A DNA stretch of 64,000 bases from Oscillatoria sp. FACHB-1407 (GTDB lineage Bacteria; Cyanobacteriota; Cyanobacteriia; Elainellales; Elainellaceae): assembly GCF_014697545.1 (NCBI RefSeq), contig NZ_JACJSA010000001.1, positions 434,001-498,000 of the forward strand. The letters run 5' to 3'. Shown here in pieces: positions 16,871 to 26,021 of this stretch. The notes beneath the pieces were generated by a model, which was given only the letters and a program-made list of their open reading frames with translations, was not told the origin of the DNA and made no database searches. The position numbers were made by a program, and so were the translations under genes. Position 1 is the stretch's first letter. Each line of letters starts with the position of its first letter.

Positions 16871-17902
16871 ATGCACAGCACAGCCTCACCCCATCTAACC
16901 GTCCCACTCACAGCGATCGCCCACGATTGGGCACAGCATTTTGCTGCTGAGCAAGCCAATCCCCAAAAAGGTAAACGGGTCTACCTCAACACACTGGCGG
17001 TATGGGCAGTGCATCGTTACCTCAACTGGTTGCAGATTGACAATGACTTGCAGCGCAGCGATAGCTGGGATCTCCGTTACAACACATTGTTGGATATCGC
17101 GGATCTGGTGCTGCCGTCAGTGGGGCGATTAGAGTGCCGTCCGGTGTTGCCCAACGAGACTGAAGTGGTGGTGCCGCCAGAGGTGCGGGGCGATCGCATC
17201 GGTTATGTCGCCGTGCAGTTAGATGAATCGCTGCACGAAGGACAGTTGTTGGGGTTTTTGGCTCCAGAGGCGATCGCCGACGAGGCTGAAGCGGTGGCAC
17301 TGGAGGCTCTGCAACCCCTGGATCACCTACTCGATCAGGTGAGTGACCTGGAAGCGAGGGCAGTAACCCCAGCGTCAGGTCAAGAAAATCTGACATTTCT
17401 CACCCATTTGGGGGGATGGCTACGCGATCAATACGAAATAGGTTGGCAGAGCCTTGAAGCACTCCTTGGACATCGCACGCCAGCATTAGCATATCGGGGG
17501 GTAGCCGTGAGACGAGCCAAGCGACTGGAGCTACAGGACAATCGCAGTCTATACGATCGCCATCTACAAACTTCATCAGCCCAGATTTCCGATGGGAATC
17601 AGCAGACTGATACAAATCTCCAACAACGACTCTCAAACCTGGCATTTGTCGTCAGTCTCACACCCGAAACCACTCAACAAATGTGCATTCACCTGCATGT
17701 GTGCAGCATTGGAGAACGTGCTGAATTACCGTCCCAACTGCGAATGCAAGTGTTGACTGAAACGGGAGAAGTCTTCCGGGAAGTGGTTTCGCAGGAGAAT
17801 GACACCTTTTTGCAATATGAATTTACTGGGCAGCCCGGAGAGCAATTTAGTGTTGAGGTAGCATTGGGCGATGCCCGCATTCGAGAACTATTTGTGATTT
17901 GA
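16871..17902 (+). CDS. DUF1822-family protein
   Basis: The 343-residue cytoplasmic protein begins with LTAIAHDWAQHFAAEQAN-like helices, then RVYLNTLAVWAVHRYLNWLQ, which is the conserved DUF1822 core. LECRPVLPNETEVVVPPEV and DRIGYVAVQLDESLHEGQLL follow. The C-terminal 110 residues form a separate beta-rich part (CIHLHVCSIGERAELPSQLR, LQYEFTGQPGEQFSVEVALG). Biochemical function is unknown for the family; I recall that it is cyanobacterial and sits next to CHAT genes. Here it lies between a sigma-like gene and a CHAT gene, 82 bases before the latter. It could be a regulator or substrate of the CHAT protein, which is inference. Confidence 0.8.
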   Translation: MHSTASPHLTVPLTAIAHDWAQHFAAEQANPQKGKRVYLNTLAVWAVHRYLNWLQIDNDLQRSDSWDLRYNTLLDIADLVLPSVGRLECRPVLPNETEVVVPPEVRGDRIGYVAVQLDESLHEGQLLGFLAPEAIADEAEAVALEALQPLDHLLDQVSDLEARAVTPASGQENLTFLTHLGGWLRDQYEIGWQSLEALLGHRTPALAYRGVAVRRAKRLELQDNRSLYDRHLQTSSAQISDGNQQTDTNLQQRLSNLAFVVSLTPETTQQMCIHLHVCSIGERAELPSQLRMQVLTETGEVFREVVSQENDTFLQYEFTGQPGEQFSVEVALGDARIRELFVI

Positions 17903-17984
17903 ATGGTCATTCGTGATTGGTCATAACTAGTTGATTCCGTGACCCTACCTTTCCAACCCTCGATCCTCACATCTCGTGTAATTC

Positions 17985-20900
17985 ATGACAGCGTTAGTCA
18001 TCCTCGATTTTGATGGCGATTTGCAACAGGGCGTGGTCGTAACGCTCGAAATTCGCCTGGATGATGTATTGAGTGATGGCTCGCTACGGAGTGTGGTGCA
18101 GGTACGCACAAAGGGCAAACTTCCTCCCAACCCGACGCTGGATCAGCACTATCAACAGTGGCGATCGCTCTACAACAATTTGAGTCTGCTGTTTCGTCTA
18201 GGCGATCGCCCCAATCCAGTACCAAGTGGGTCAAAAGCCAATGTCATGGCTGCCTGTCGCCAGGCGGCTACAAACCTGGTGACTGACTTTAACCAATGGT
18301 TAGCAGTGGATTCCCTCCGAGCAATTCGAGAGCAGTTTTTAGAAAAACTGTCTCCAGGAGACACCATCCGCATCATTCTGCAATCGGAAAATCCGCATTT
18401 GCGGCACCTCCCCTGGCATTTATGGGATGTGTTGCAGCGATATCCCAACGTTGAAGTCGCGTTGAGTGCTCCAGCCTATGAGCGAGTTGCCGTGTCGGGG
18501 CGATCGCGCCAGCATGTGCGCATCCTGGCGGTGTTGGGCAACCGCACAGGCATTGATATTGATGCCGATCGGCAGTTGTTGGCAAATCTTCCAGATGGAG
18601 CAGAAACCTGTTTTTTGGTAGAACCAGAGCGGCAGCAGTTGCAGCAGTGTCTCTGGGATGCGCAAGGATGGGACATCCTGTTTTTTGCGGGACATAGTGC
18701 CAGTCTCCACAGTGGCGAAGTGGGCTATTTGGAACTGAATCAACACGATCGCATTTCAGTGGATGAGTTGACCTATGCGCTGCGTAAGGCGATCGCTCAA
18801 GGATTGCAGTTGGCAATCTTCAACTCCTGTGATGGGCTGGGTTTGGCGAATCAACTGGAGCGGCTCCACATTCCTCACCTGATCGTGATGCGTGAACCTG
18901 TCCCGGATCAGGTAGCTCAAGCGTTTCTGCGCTATTTCTTGACTCGTTTCTCGAAAGGACACCCGTTGCATCTGGCAGTACGAGATGCGCGGGAACAGTT
19001 GCAATCTCTGGAGGATCAGTGCCCCTGTGCAACGTGGTTGCCAATTCTCTGTCAAAATCCCACGGCTGACCCGCCCACCTGGGCGGCACTGAGTGGGCAG
19101 GTTCCTGTCTCCGTCACTCAAGCGACTCCGGAACTGCTCTCCCAGGCTCCATCTCGGATCCCGCCCTGCCCCTATCGTGGGTTAGCGGCATTTCAAGAGG
19201 CAGATGCTCCCTTCTTTTTTGGACGAGAGATGCTCGCTGAGAAATGGGTCAACCTGATGCAACAGCGACCGTTGTTGGCGGTATTGGGAGCATCAGGCAG
19301 TGGTAAATCATCGCTAGTGCTGGCAGGTCTGGTGCCCCGGTTGCGATCGCACTCAGGTTGGCAGATCGCGGTTTTGCGCCCCGGCAATCATCCCTTTGCC
19401 CGGTTAGCGGAGCAGTTGATCCCCTTGTTAGAACCGGGGTTAAGCGAGACAGACCAACTCATCGAAGGTAATAAACTGGCGATCGCCCTGCATCAGGGCA
19501 CGGTGTCTCTCACCGATGTGGTAGACCGAATTCTGCAAAAGCAGAGCACCCCCTTTCAAGCACAGCGGGTGTTGCTTGTAGTCGATCAATTTGAGGAGTT
19601 GTATACCCTCTGCGCCAACAGCGAGGAGCGTCAACGGTTTCAAGATTGTCTGCTAAAAGCCGTTACTTCAACAGAAGAACCACTTGGGACATTTCCCTCT
19701 ACGCTGGCGATCGTGCTGACATTGCGGGCTGACTTTCTGGAATATGCTCTCGCCCATCGACCATTTGCTGAGGCGTTGCAACGGTTTTCACCAGAGCTAT
19801 TGACCCCCATGACGCGATCGGAGTTGCAGGCGGTGATTGAAAAACCCGCTAATCGTTTGGGGGTGCGCTATGCCGAGGGGTTGACCGAACGAATTCTCGA
19901 TGCGGTCGATGCAGCACCGGGGCACCTCCCCCTGCTGGAGTTTGCTCTGACCCTGCTGTGGGAAAAACAGAATCAGGGCTATCTGACCCACGCTGCCTAT
20001 GAGGCGATCGGCGGCGTGGAACGGGCACTGACCACCTATGCCGAACAGGTGTATGGGAGTCTGGATACAACGGCTCAACGGCAAGCCCAGCGCATCTTTA
20101 CGCAATTGGTATGCCCAGGAGAAGGAACAGCTGATACGCGACGCTTAGCCACCCGCAGCGAAATTGGCGCAGAGAGTTGGCGACTTGTGACTCACCTGGC
20201 AGATACCCGATTGGTGGTAAGCCGACACGACGACACCGCCAACGAAGACATTGTGGAGATTGCCCACGAGGCATTAATCCAGGAATGGCAACGGTTGCGT
20301 CAATGGCTGGAGGACGATCGCAGTTTTCGGACCTGGCAGGAACGGTTGCGCGGCGTCGTGCGCCAGTGGGAGATTAGCCAACAAGATGAAGGGGCATTGT
20401 TGCGTGGTGCGCCTTTGGTGGAAGCACAACACTGGTTTCAAGAACGGCAGACCGACCTGAGCCAGGGAGAGCGGGCATTGATTCATGCCAGTCTGAGCCA
20501 ACGCGACCTGGAACAACAACAACGCGATCGCCGTCGTCGCTTTCGCATTACTGCCCTGTCCAGTGGCTTCACAGCGGCTCTGTTGCTGATTGGGATAGCG
20601 GCGTGGCAATGGCAACGGGCAGAAATCATTACCAGCAATGCTCAACTGGATTCCCTCAGTTCTGCCTCCGAGGAATTGTTGGCATCCGGGAAGCAATTAG
20701 AAGCTCTGTTGGAGAGCCTGCGGGCTGGAAAACAGTTAAGCCAACTGAGCGACGCGCACCCCGACACCTACATCCATGTTGTGACGACCTTGCAACAGGT
20801 GGTGTATGGCGTGCGAGAGTATAACCGCCTGATTGGGCATGAGCGCAGTGTGATTCACGCCAGCTTTAGCCCCGATGGGCAGGTCATCGTATCGGCAAGT

Positions 20901-22736
20901 GATGACGACACAGTGCGACTGTGGCGGCGAGATGGCACCTTGATTGACACCCTGAAAGGGCACCGGAACCACGTCCGCAGTGTCAGTTTTAGCCCCAACG
21001 GAGCCATGTTTGCCTCCGCCAGTTACGACAATACTATTCGTCTGTGGCGGCGCAACGGTGGGGCGATCGCCACCCTCAATGGACACACCGACAAAGTCAA
21101 TAGCATCAGCTTTAGCCCAAATGGGCAGTGGTTAGCCTCCGCCAGTGCCGATAGCACCATTCGCTTGTGGCAACTCAATGGCACCGAGCCGCAAGTATAT
21201 GCCACGTTGCTGGGTCATCGTGGTTGGGTCATGGCTGTCAGCTTTAGCCCCGATGGGCAACTGCTGGCATCGGCAGGCAATGATGGCGTAATTCGCTTGT
21301 GGCGATCGTCCGATGGGCAACTGCTAGCAACTCTGCCCCGACAAGCCACCTCAATTGATAGTTTGAGTTTTAGCCCCGACGGCACTCAGTTAGTCGCAGC
21401 GACCAAAGCGGGGAACGTATTGCTGTGGCAGCGTCAGGGCAATCAGTTTACGCTCGTCAAAACCCTGACGGGACATACTGACCGAGTTTGGGGAGCCAGT
21501 TTTAGCCCGGATGGACAGATAATTGCCTCCGCCAGTGCTGACAATACGGTGAAATTGTGGCGATCGGATGGCACCCTGATCGTTACGCTGGAGGGACACA
21601 ACTCCTCAGTCTACAGCGTCAACTTTAGCCCTGACGGTGAAACGCTAATCTCTACCAGTGCCGATAACACCGTGAAACTGTGGCACCCCAACAGCCCCTT
21701 CCTGAAACAGTTACAGACCGACACGAACCGAGTTCGCGATATCAGCTACAGCCCCGATGGTCGCCTGCTAGCCACCGCCAATGAGCTAACCACCCAACTC
21801 TGGCGAACGACGTTGCCGCTCGTGCAAGGCTCCCCCACGGGCACCCCAACCACTGCCGAACCCCTGACCATCAATGGGCATCAAGAGCGGGTCAACCAAC
21901 TTAGCTTTAGCCCCGATGGGCAGCTTGTCGCAACTGCCAGTGACGATACCACTGTTAAGGTGTGGACGGTCACCGGAGAACTGGTGCAAACCCTGACGGG
22001 CTACGCTCAAAACCTTTTGGATGTGCAATTTAGCCCCGATGGGAGAACGATGGCGATCGCCGGAGAAGCCAACACCATTCAACTGTGGCAACGCGATAGT
22101 AGCGGACGCTTTGCAGCCCAACCCGCCCAAACCCTGACAGGGCATTCCAGAGAAATTACCTCTCTGGCGTTTAGCCCCGATGGGCAGTGGTTAGCCTCTA
22201 GCAGTGGCGATCACACGATTCGATTGTGGCGCAGTCAGGGAAATGGCTTATTTGACTCCAACTCCAGGCAAATCTTGACCCACACCAGTCAGGTCACCTC
22301 CGTTAGCTTTAACCCCAACGGACAGATGCTCGCCTCGGCGACTGCCGATGGCAATGCTATCCTGTGGAGACTCGATGGAACCCTAATCGCCCGCCTGAGT
22401 GGACATCGCGATCGCATCAACAGCGTCGTCTTTAGCCCCAATGGTCGTCTGGTGGCAACCGCCAGTGACGATGGCAGAGTCAAACTATGGAACACCAGCG
22501 GCACCTTGCTTAAGACACTGCAACAGCAACCCTCCGCCCTAACCGCCTTGAGCTTTAGCCCTGACGGACAGACTCTCGCCTCGGCAACAGCCAATGGAGC
22601 AGTCATCTTCTGGAATTTCAACCTGGACAATCTGATGACTCAAGGCTGTGACTGGCTCAGCGACTACCTGCGAACCAATTCTCTATTGTCAACAAGCGAT
22701 CGCAATGTCTGCTCAACGTTCACAACCCGCTATTAG
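17985..22736 (+). CDS. CHAT protease-NTPase-WD40 multidomain protein
   Basis: The 1583-residue protein has four visible parts. Residues about 120-360 are a CHAT (caspase-like) domain, with His237 in LFFAGHSAS and Cys282 in IFNSCDGLG as the expected dyad. Residues about 396-850 are a STAND-type NTPase: YRGLAAFQEADAPFFFGRE, Walker A GASGSGKSS at 435-443, and Walker B VLLVVDQFEELY. A membrane-like helix ITALSSGFTAALLLIGIAAW lies near 853-875. The rest, about 948-1545, holds 14 WD40 repeats, enough for two seven-blade propellers. The likely scheme is ligand sensing by WD40, NTP-driven oligomerisation, then CHAT proteolysis. The membrane helix would tether it and may place the propellers outside; this is uncertain. 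It is third in line after the sigma-like and DUF1822 genes. Confidence 0.9.
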   Translation: MTALVILDFDGDLQQGVVVTLEIRLDDVLSDGSLRSVVQVRTKGKLPPNPTLDQHYQQWRSLYNNLSLLFRLGDRPNPVPSGSKANVMAACRQAATNLVTDFNQWLAVDSLRAIREQFLEKLSPGDTIRIILQSENPHLRHLPWHLWDVLQRYPNVEVALSAPAYERVAVSGRSRQHVRILAVLGNRTGIDIDADRQLLANLPDGAETCFLVEPERQQLQQCLWDAQGWDILFFAGHSASLHSGEVGYLELNQHDRISVDELTYALRKAIAQGLQLAIFNSCDGLGLANQLERLHIPHLIVMREPVPDQVAQAFLRYFLTRFSKGHPLHLAVRDAREQLQSLEDQCPCATWLPILCQNPTADPPTWAALSGQVPVSVTQATPELLSQAPSRIPPCPYRGLAAFQEADAPFFFGREMLAEKWVNLMQQRPLLAVLGASGSGKSSLVLAGLVPRLRSHSGWQIAVLRPGNHPFARLAEQLIPLLEPGLSETDQLIEGNKLAIALHQGTVSLTDVVDRILQKQSTPFQAQRVLLVVDQFEELYTLCANSEERQRFQDCLLKAVTSTEEPLGTFPSTLAIVLTLRADFLEYALAHRPFAEALQRFSPELLTPMTRSELQAVIEKPANRLGVRYAEGLTERILDAVDAAPGHLPLLEFALTLLWEKQNQGYLTHAAYEAIGGVERALTTYAEQVYGSLDTTAQRQAQRIFTQLVCPGEGTADTRRLATRSEIGAESWRLVTHLADTRLVVSRHDDTANEDIVEIAHEALIQEWQRLRQWLEDDRSFRTWQERLRGVVRQWEISQQDEGALLRGAPLVEAQHWFQERQTDLSQGERALIHASLSQRDLEQQQRDRRRRFRITALSSGFTAALLLIGIAAWQWQRAEIITSNAQLDSLSSASEELLASGKQLEALLESLRAGKQLSQLSDAHPDTYIHVVTTLQQVVYGVREYNRLIGHERSVIHASFSPDGQVIVSASDDDTVRLWRRDGTLIDTLKGHRNHVRSVSFSPNGAMFASASYDNTIRLWRRNGGAIATLNGHTDKVNSISFSPNGQWLASASADSTIRLWQLNGTEPQVYATLLGHRGWVMAVSFSPDGQLLASAGNDGVIRLWRSSDGQLLATLPRQATSIDSLSFSPDGTQLVAATKAGNVLLWQRQGNQFTLVKTLTGHTDRVWGASFSPDGQIIASASADNTVKLWRSDGTLIVTLEGHNSSVYSVNFSPDGETLISTSADNTVKLWHPNSPFLKQLQTDTNRVRDISYSPDGRLLATANELTTQLWRTTLPLVQGSPTGTPTTAEPLTINGHQERVNQLSFSPDGQLVATASDDTTVKVWTVTGELVQTLTGYAQNLLDVQFSPDGRTMAIAGEANTIQLWQRDSSGRFAAQPAQTLTGHSREITSLAFSPDGQWLASSSGDHTIRLWRSQGNGLFDSNSRQILTHTSQVTSVSFNPNGQMLASATADGNAILWRLDGTLIARLSGHRDRINSVVFSPNGRLVATASDDGRVKLWNTSGTLLKTLQQQPSALTALSFSPDGQTLASATANGAVIFWNFNLDNLMTQGCDWLSDYLRTNSLLSTSDRNVCSTFTTRY

Positions 22737-22763
22737 ACATACAGCCCCTAACCGCCATTTCTA

Positions 22764-22850
22764 TAGCAACTGTCGAGACAGTTGACACAAGGGAAGGTGA
22801 GGTTGCGCCCCCCAGCTATTCCACCCCTGCACCCCAAATTCCTACCCTTC
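22764..22850 (+). repeat. Dispersed repeat family A, copy 3
   Basis: TAGCAACTGTCGAGACAGTTG at its start and GGTTGCGCCCCCCAGCTATT, then CCACCCCTGCACCCCAAATT, give the family A order. It occupies the short space between the convergent CHAT-WD40 and GerMN genes. Confidence 0.7.
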
Positions 22851-22890
22851 TTTACGACGAGTTGTCCCAAGCTTTTTGACCAAAGCTATG

Positions 22891-23481
22891 TTAAATATCG
22901 ACCGAAACGCCATTCGTCAGGAAAATCACCTGATCAATGCTGTAGACAGGTTGTGTCAATAATGTTTCGCGAATAGCTTCAAACAGGGCAAACTGATTGG
23001 CACTGCTGAGGCTCTGGAGAGCACGCCCCCCACGGGGGTGGTCTACATTGAAGTTAATTTCAGCCTGATGAGCCGTCTGGTTGACGCTTACCTCATACCC
23101 TTCAATGCCGGGATTTTCCCCCTCATAGGACTGCATAATCTGATCAACTGCACCGACAACAGGCTCGTCTGCATCCAACAACACCGACTGCGGCACTAAC
23201 TGTTGCGTTTGCGGATCGGGAAGATAGACCACAGCCGGTTCATAATCCCTCGAAACGGAGGTGTCAATTTCTTGAGGGGCGGGACTTTCAGCCGCCTCGC
23301 TAGGGATAACAGGGATAATCGTTTGAGCCATCGCCCCAGCACTCAAGCTCAGGGTCAACGCTACACTGGCGATCGCCGCTGAGAACCAGGGAAGAACGGG
23401 CAACCTGGAAGAGTGGGATTGCATCCGGCATGAAGCGTGAGATGCGGATGTTGACGAAGAAAAATTGAATTTATGAGTCAT
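22891..23481 (-). CDS. Exported GerMN-domain protein
   Basis: The 196-residue protein has an N-terminal signal (PWFSAAIASVALTLSLSAGA, cut after AMA). ATG 23424 gives a more standard signal length than ATG 23481. The mature part has a linker, then VVYLPDPQTQQLVPQSVLL, GYEVSVNQTAHQAEINFN and LFEAIRETLLTQPVYSIDQV, the pattern of GerMN domains (spore germination GerM type; in cyanobacteria found in exported or cell-wall proteins). GerMN proteins are structural and bind no known ligand. It stands alone, convergent to the CHAT gene. Confidence 0.8.
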   Translation of the reverse strand: MTHKFNFSSSTSASHASCRMQSHSSRLPVLPWFSAAIASVALTLSLSAGAMAQTIIPVIPSEAAESPAPQEIDTSVSRDYEPAVVYLPDPQTQQLVPQSVLLDADEPVVGAVDQIMQSYEGENPGIEGYEVSVNQTAHQAEINFNVDHPRGGRALQSLSSANQFALFEAIRETLLTQPVYSIDQVIFLTNGVSVDI

Positions 23482-23848
23482 ATAACCCCCCTCCTCAATT
23501 GGCTTATTTTTTACCTGAGCTGTTCTATCTGCTATCAGTTAACAACCCATACTCATCATGAATAATCCGAATTTAATTTAATTCACTCTTTCGGCTCACT
23601 CTAACGTTCGACTACAGAAGTTTACCGATGACTGCACCCCTTCTCTAAGCAACATTCTTAGAGGTTTCATTCTTATTATAATTTCAGTTTTATACGGCTG
23701 TCAGTTTCTTCATATCTAGCTTAGGTAAAGCTTCTTAGCAGTTTCGAGGTAAAAAGTGTCTTTAAATGTAAAAGTTCCGTCGTTGTCTTTATCAAGTGTC
23801 TGACGAGGATGCAATAAGCCATTTTTATGAGGATTAATAATAATTTAC
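23482..23848. other. AT-rich spacer without genes
   Basis: No ORF, repeat family or hairpin worth naming is visible in this stretch between the GerMN gene (start 23481) and the hairpin at 23849. The GerMN promoter should lie in the first 200 bases, but I cannot place its boxes. Confidence 0.5.
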
Positions 23849-23877
23849 AGGGTGCCTCAAAAATTCATTTGCACCCT
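23849..23877 (-). terminator. Hairpin downstream of the SLOG-type gene
   Basis: AGGGTGC (23849-23855) and GCACCCT (23871-23877) are perfect seven-base arms around a 15-base loop. They sit directly after the stop codon of the minus-strand gene at 23880-24383. The downstream stretch is AT-rich, not a clean T run, so termination is likely but not proven. Confidence 0.45.
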
Positions 23878-23879
23878 AC

Positions 23880-24383
23880 TTACACCGTTCTTAAAATTAT
23901 TTGAATCAAAGCGATCGCCCCAGCCACATCCTCTGCAATGAACGTGCGTTCTTGAGATAAATGGGTGAAAAATTTTTGACTATTGATATCCGTATTTAAT
24001 AACACGATTGGCTTTCCCGCTTTGAGGGCTAATGCTGCCTCTGAAGCTGTTCCGGCTCCCATTCCACAGACCACGACCACATCACTCGACAACACATTGA
24101 TGTTGTTCCGAGCACTTCCCATATCCGTAAAAATGGCAATGTCGATCGCCTCCGATATGCCCTGTTTACCTGCACCAGGGGCATCAGGCAAGATCCCGAT
24201 CGTCAACCCACCTGCGGCTTTTGCACCTTGACTCGCTGCGTGCATCACGCCCTCAGCTCTGCCCCCCGTCAATAGCACCCACCCTGCCTGGGCGATGCGA
24301 TACCCCAGATTCCGGGCAGCATCACAATCGGCTACAGTAGCGGTGGCTCCCGGTCCCATCACACCAATGACAATTCTGCTCAT
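23880..24383 (-). CDS. SLOG/TIGR00725-type Rossmann protein
   Basis: The 167-residue protein has IVIGVMGPG at the N-terminus, WVLLTGGRAEGVMHAASQGA in the middle, and VVVVCGMGAGTASEAALALK near the end. These are the nucleotide-binding motifs of the LOG/DprA (SLOG) superfamily, TIGR00725 branch. LOG proteins bind nucleotide derivatives or release cytokinin-type bases. This shorter branch has no proven activity. The PGGGxGTxxE motif of true LOG phosphoribohydrolases is replaced by GMGAGTASE, so a binding role is more likely than cytokinin activation. It runs as a single gene with a hairpin after its stop. Confidence 0.85.
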   Translation of the reverse strand: MSRIVIGVMGPGATATVADCDAARNLGYRIAQAGWVLLTGGRAEGVMHAASQGAKAAGGLTIGILPDAPGAGKQGISEAIDIAIFTDMGSARNNINVLSSDVVVVCGMGAGTASEAALALKAGKPIVLLNTDINSQKFFTHLSQERTFIAEDVAGAIALIQIILRTV

Positions 24384-24668
24384 GGGTTCACAACGAATTT
24401 GGGTTTGCTATAGCACCCAAAAAAATTTCATCTCATTCGGTTACAAAGAATGGATTGAAATGGGTTTGGCGTTTTTCCTTACCATTTCGCATCCCTAAAC
24501 GGCTTACAATAAAACGTTAATATCTTCATTTACCTCAATAGTCCACACCCCACGGTAAACCTCAGGACGTATTTCTTCATATTTCTTATGGCATAGCTAC
24601 ACCTCCTGGGACTTGCCGATGTTAAGTAAAGTTGACTAGTTTTGATATTAGGTTCTTCCTGATGCGTT
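24384..24668. other. Spacer between SLOG-type and glycosyltransferase genes
   Basis: Both flanking genes are transcribed away from this 285-base stretch, so it should contain their promoters. No family A-E repeat or hairpin is obvious. The right end runs into the tandem palindromic units at 24669. Confidence 0.4.
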
Positions 24669-24733
24669 TGTCTCAGCAGACATGTTGTCTCAGCGGACAT
24701 GTTGTCTCAGCAGACAGTTGTCTCAGCAGACAT
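24669..24733 (+). repeat. Four tandem copies of a 17-base palindromic unit
   Basis: TTGTCTCAGCAGACA occurs four times, spaced 17-18 bases, with one variant (CAGCGGACA). Each unit contains TGTCT-CAGC-AGACA, an inverted repeat with five-base arms. The array covers the possible start codons (24699 and 24732) of the next gene, so it could be a regulator site array or a slippage-prone region. Confidence 0.75.
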
Positions 24734-25850
24734 GGCTGACACAGAACGTGCATTGAAAATGCGTTTGAATGTAGACCCCTGGTTTATGTTCAACGGTTTT
24801 CACATCAATCGATACCTCTCAGCAGTGATATTTAACATGACGGCTTTTGAAGTGGATAGTCCAAGGGATCAACCTTTTTTACCTCACGTATCTGTCATCA
24901 TCCCGATTTACAACGGTGAACAGGACGTTCCACCCTTACTCGACTGCCTGAAGGCACAGACCTATCCACGAGACAAAGTAGAGTATGTGTTGGTTGATAA
25001 CGCAAGTCGCGATCGCACCCTCACCCTGCTTAAGACAGCAGCCGAAGCCAGTGCGACAGAAGGCTTGTCGCTGCGCTGCTTGAGTGAGACACAGATTCAA
25101 AGCTCCTATGCGGCGCGCAATACGGGCATTAAAGCGACTCAAACTGAATTTCTGGCGTTCACCGATGCCGATTGTCGTCCCCTACCCAACTGGCTTTCCG
25201 ATCTGGTACAACCCTTTGTCGATCCAGCCGTTGGCATTGTTGCGGGGGAAGTGCTGGCATTAGAGGGAGATTCCTGGTTGGAGCAGTACTCAGGGCGAAA
25301 GGAAACCCTGTCTCAAAAGCATACGCTGGCGCATCCGTTTTACCCTTATGGGCAAACGGCTAATCTGGCAGTGCGACGGCAGGCATTTGAAAAAGCTGGC
25401 TTGTTTCGCCCCTACCTGACCACAGGGGGAGACGCCGACATGTGCTGGCGCATTCAACAGGCGGGCAACTGGAAAATTGTGTTTGCCGAACAGGCTGCTG
25501 TACAACACCGCCATCGGGCAACCCTAGAGGACTTGAAGAGTCAATGGCGACGCTATGGGCGATCGAACCGCTATTTGCATGAGTTACATGGGGTAAGTCT
25601 GGCGCGTGAGTTTAGCCGCAAAGATTATGCCTACCGCTGGAGTCGGTGGTTACTCAAAGAGTTGCCCCTTACCATTCCAAAAATCCTGACTCGGCGGGCG
25701 GATCTCTCCTATCTGCTAGATACGCCGCTCGACTTGTTGTGTACTCAAGCTCGTGCTCAAGGGCAACGGGATGCTCGGCTATCAGAACAAGCCCGACAAA
25801 TAGAGTGGATGCACCCTCCACTTACCGACTCACCTATCCAGAAAGAGTAA
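24699..25850 (+). CDS. Family 2 glycosyltransferase
   Basis: The 383-residue protein has the GT-A fold. HVSVIIPIYNGEQDVPPLLD, YVLVDNASRDRTL and FTDADCRPLP (the Asp-any-Asp metal site) are seen. Next come NLAVRRQAFEKAGLF and GGDADMCWRIQQAG with the catalytic acidic residues. The start is uncertain: ATG 24699 and ATG 24732 both lie in a tandem repeat, and ATG 24837 just before the GT domain is also possible. It probably moves a sugar from a nucleotide sugar to an exopolysaccharide or lipid acceptor. No partner polysaccharide genes are adjacent. The C-terminus carries no membrane helix, but a Trp/Arg-rich part may contact the membrane. Confidence 0.85.
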   Translation: MLSQQTVVSADMADTERALKMRLNVDPWFMFNGFHINRYLSAVIFNMTAFEVDSPRDQPFLPHVSVIIPIYNGEQDVPPLLDCLKAQTYPRDKVEYVLVDNASRDRTLTLLKTAAEASATEGLSLRCLSETQIQSSYAARNTGIKATQTEFLAFTDADCRPLPNWLSDLVQPFVDPAVGIVAGEVLALEGDSWLEQYSGRKETLSQKHTLAHPFYPYGQTANLAVRRQAFEKAGLFRPYLTTGGDADMCWRIQQAGNWKIVFAEQAAVQHRHRATLEDLKSQWRRYGRSNRYLHELHGVSLAREFSRKDYAYRWSRWLLKELPLTIPKILTRRADLSYLLDTPLDLLCTQARAQGQRDARLSEQARQIEWMHPPLTDSPIQKE

Positions 25851-26021
25851 ATTCACATAACTTGAATGAAATCGAGACTGTAGATTGATGTTTCTATAAA
25901 AAATACAGGGAAAGATTATCTCAAGTAATGAATTCACTCTAACTAAGGGTAGGTTTTGGAACTCTCCGATGCCGCTTTTGGTCGTGCCGCTTTTGTAGTG
26001 TTTTAGCCCGGTGAACTGCCT

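Noticed and set aside
16720-16950. 76-residue Ser/Pro/Leu ORF
   Set aside because: It is translation of the C-rich low-complexity tract before the DUF1822 gene.
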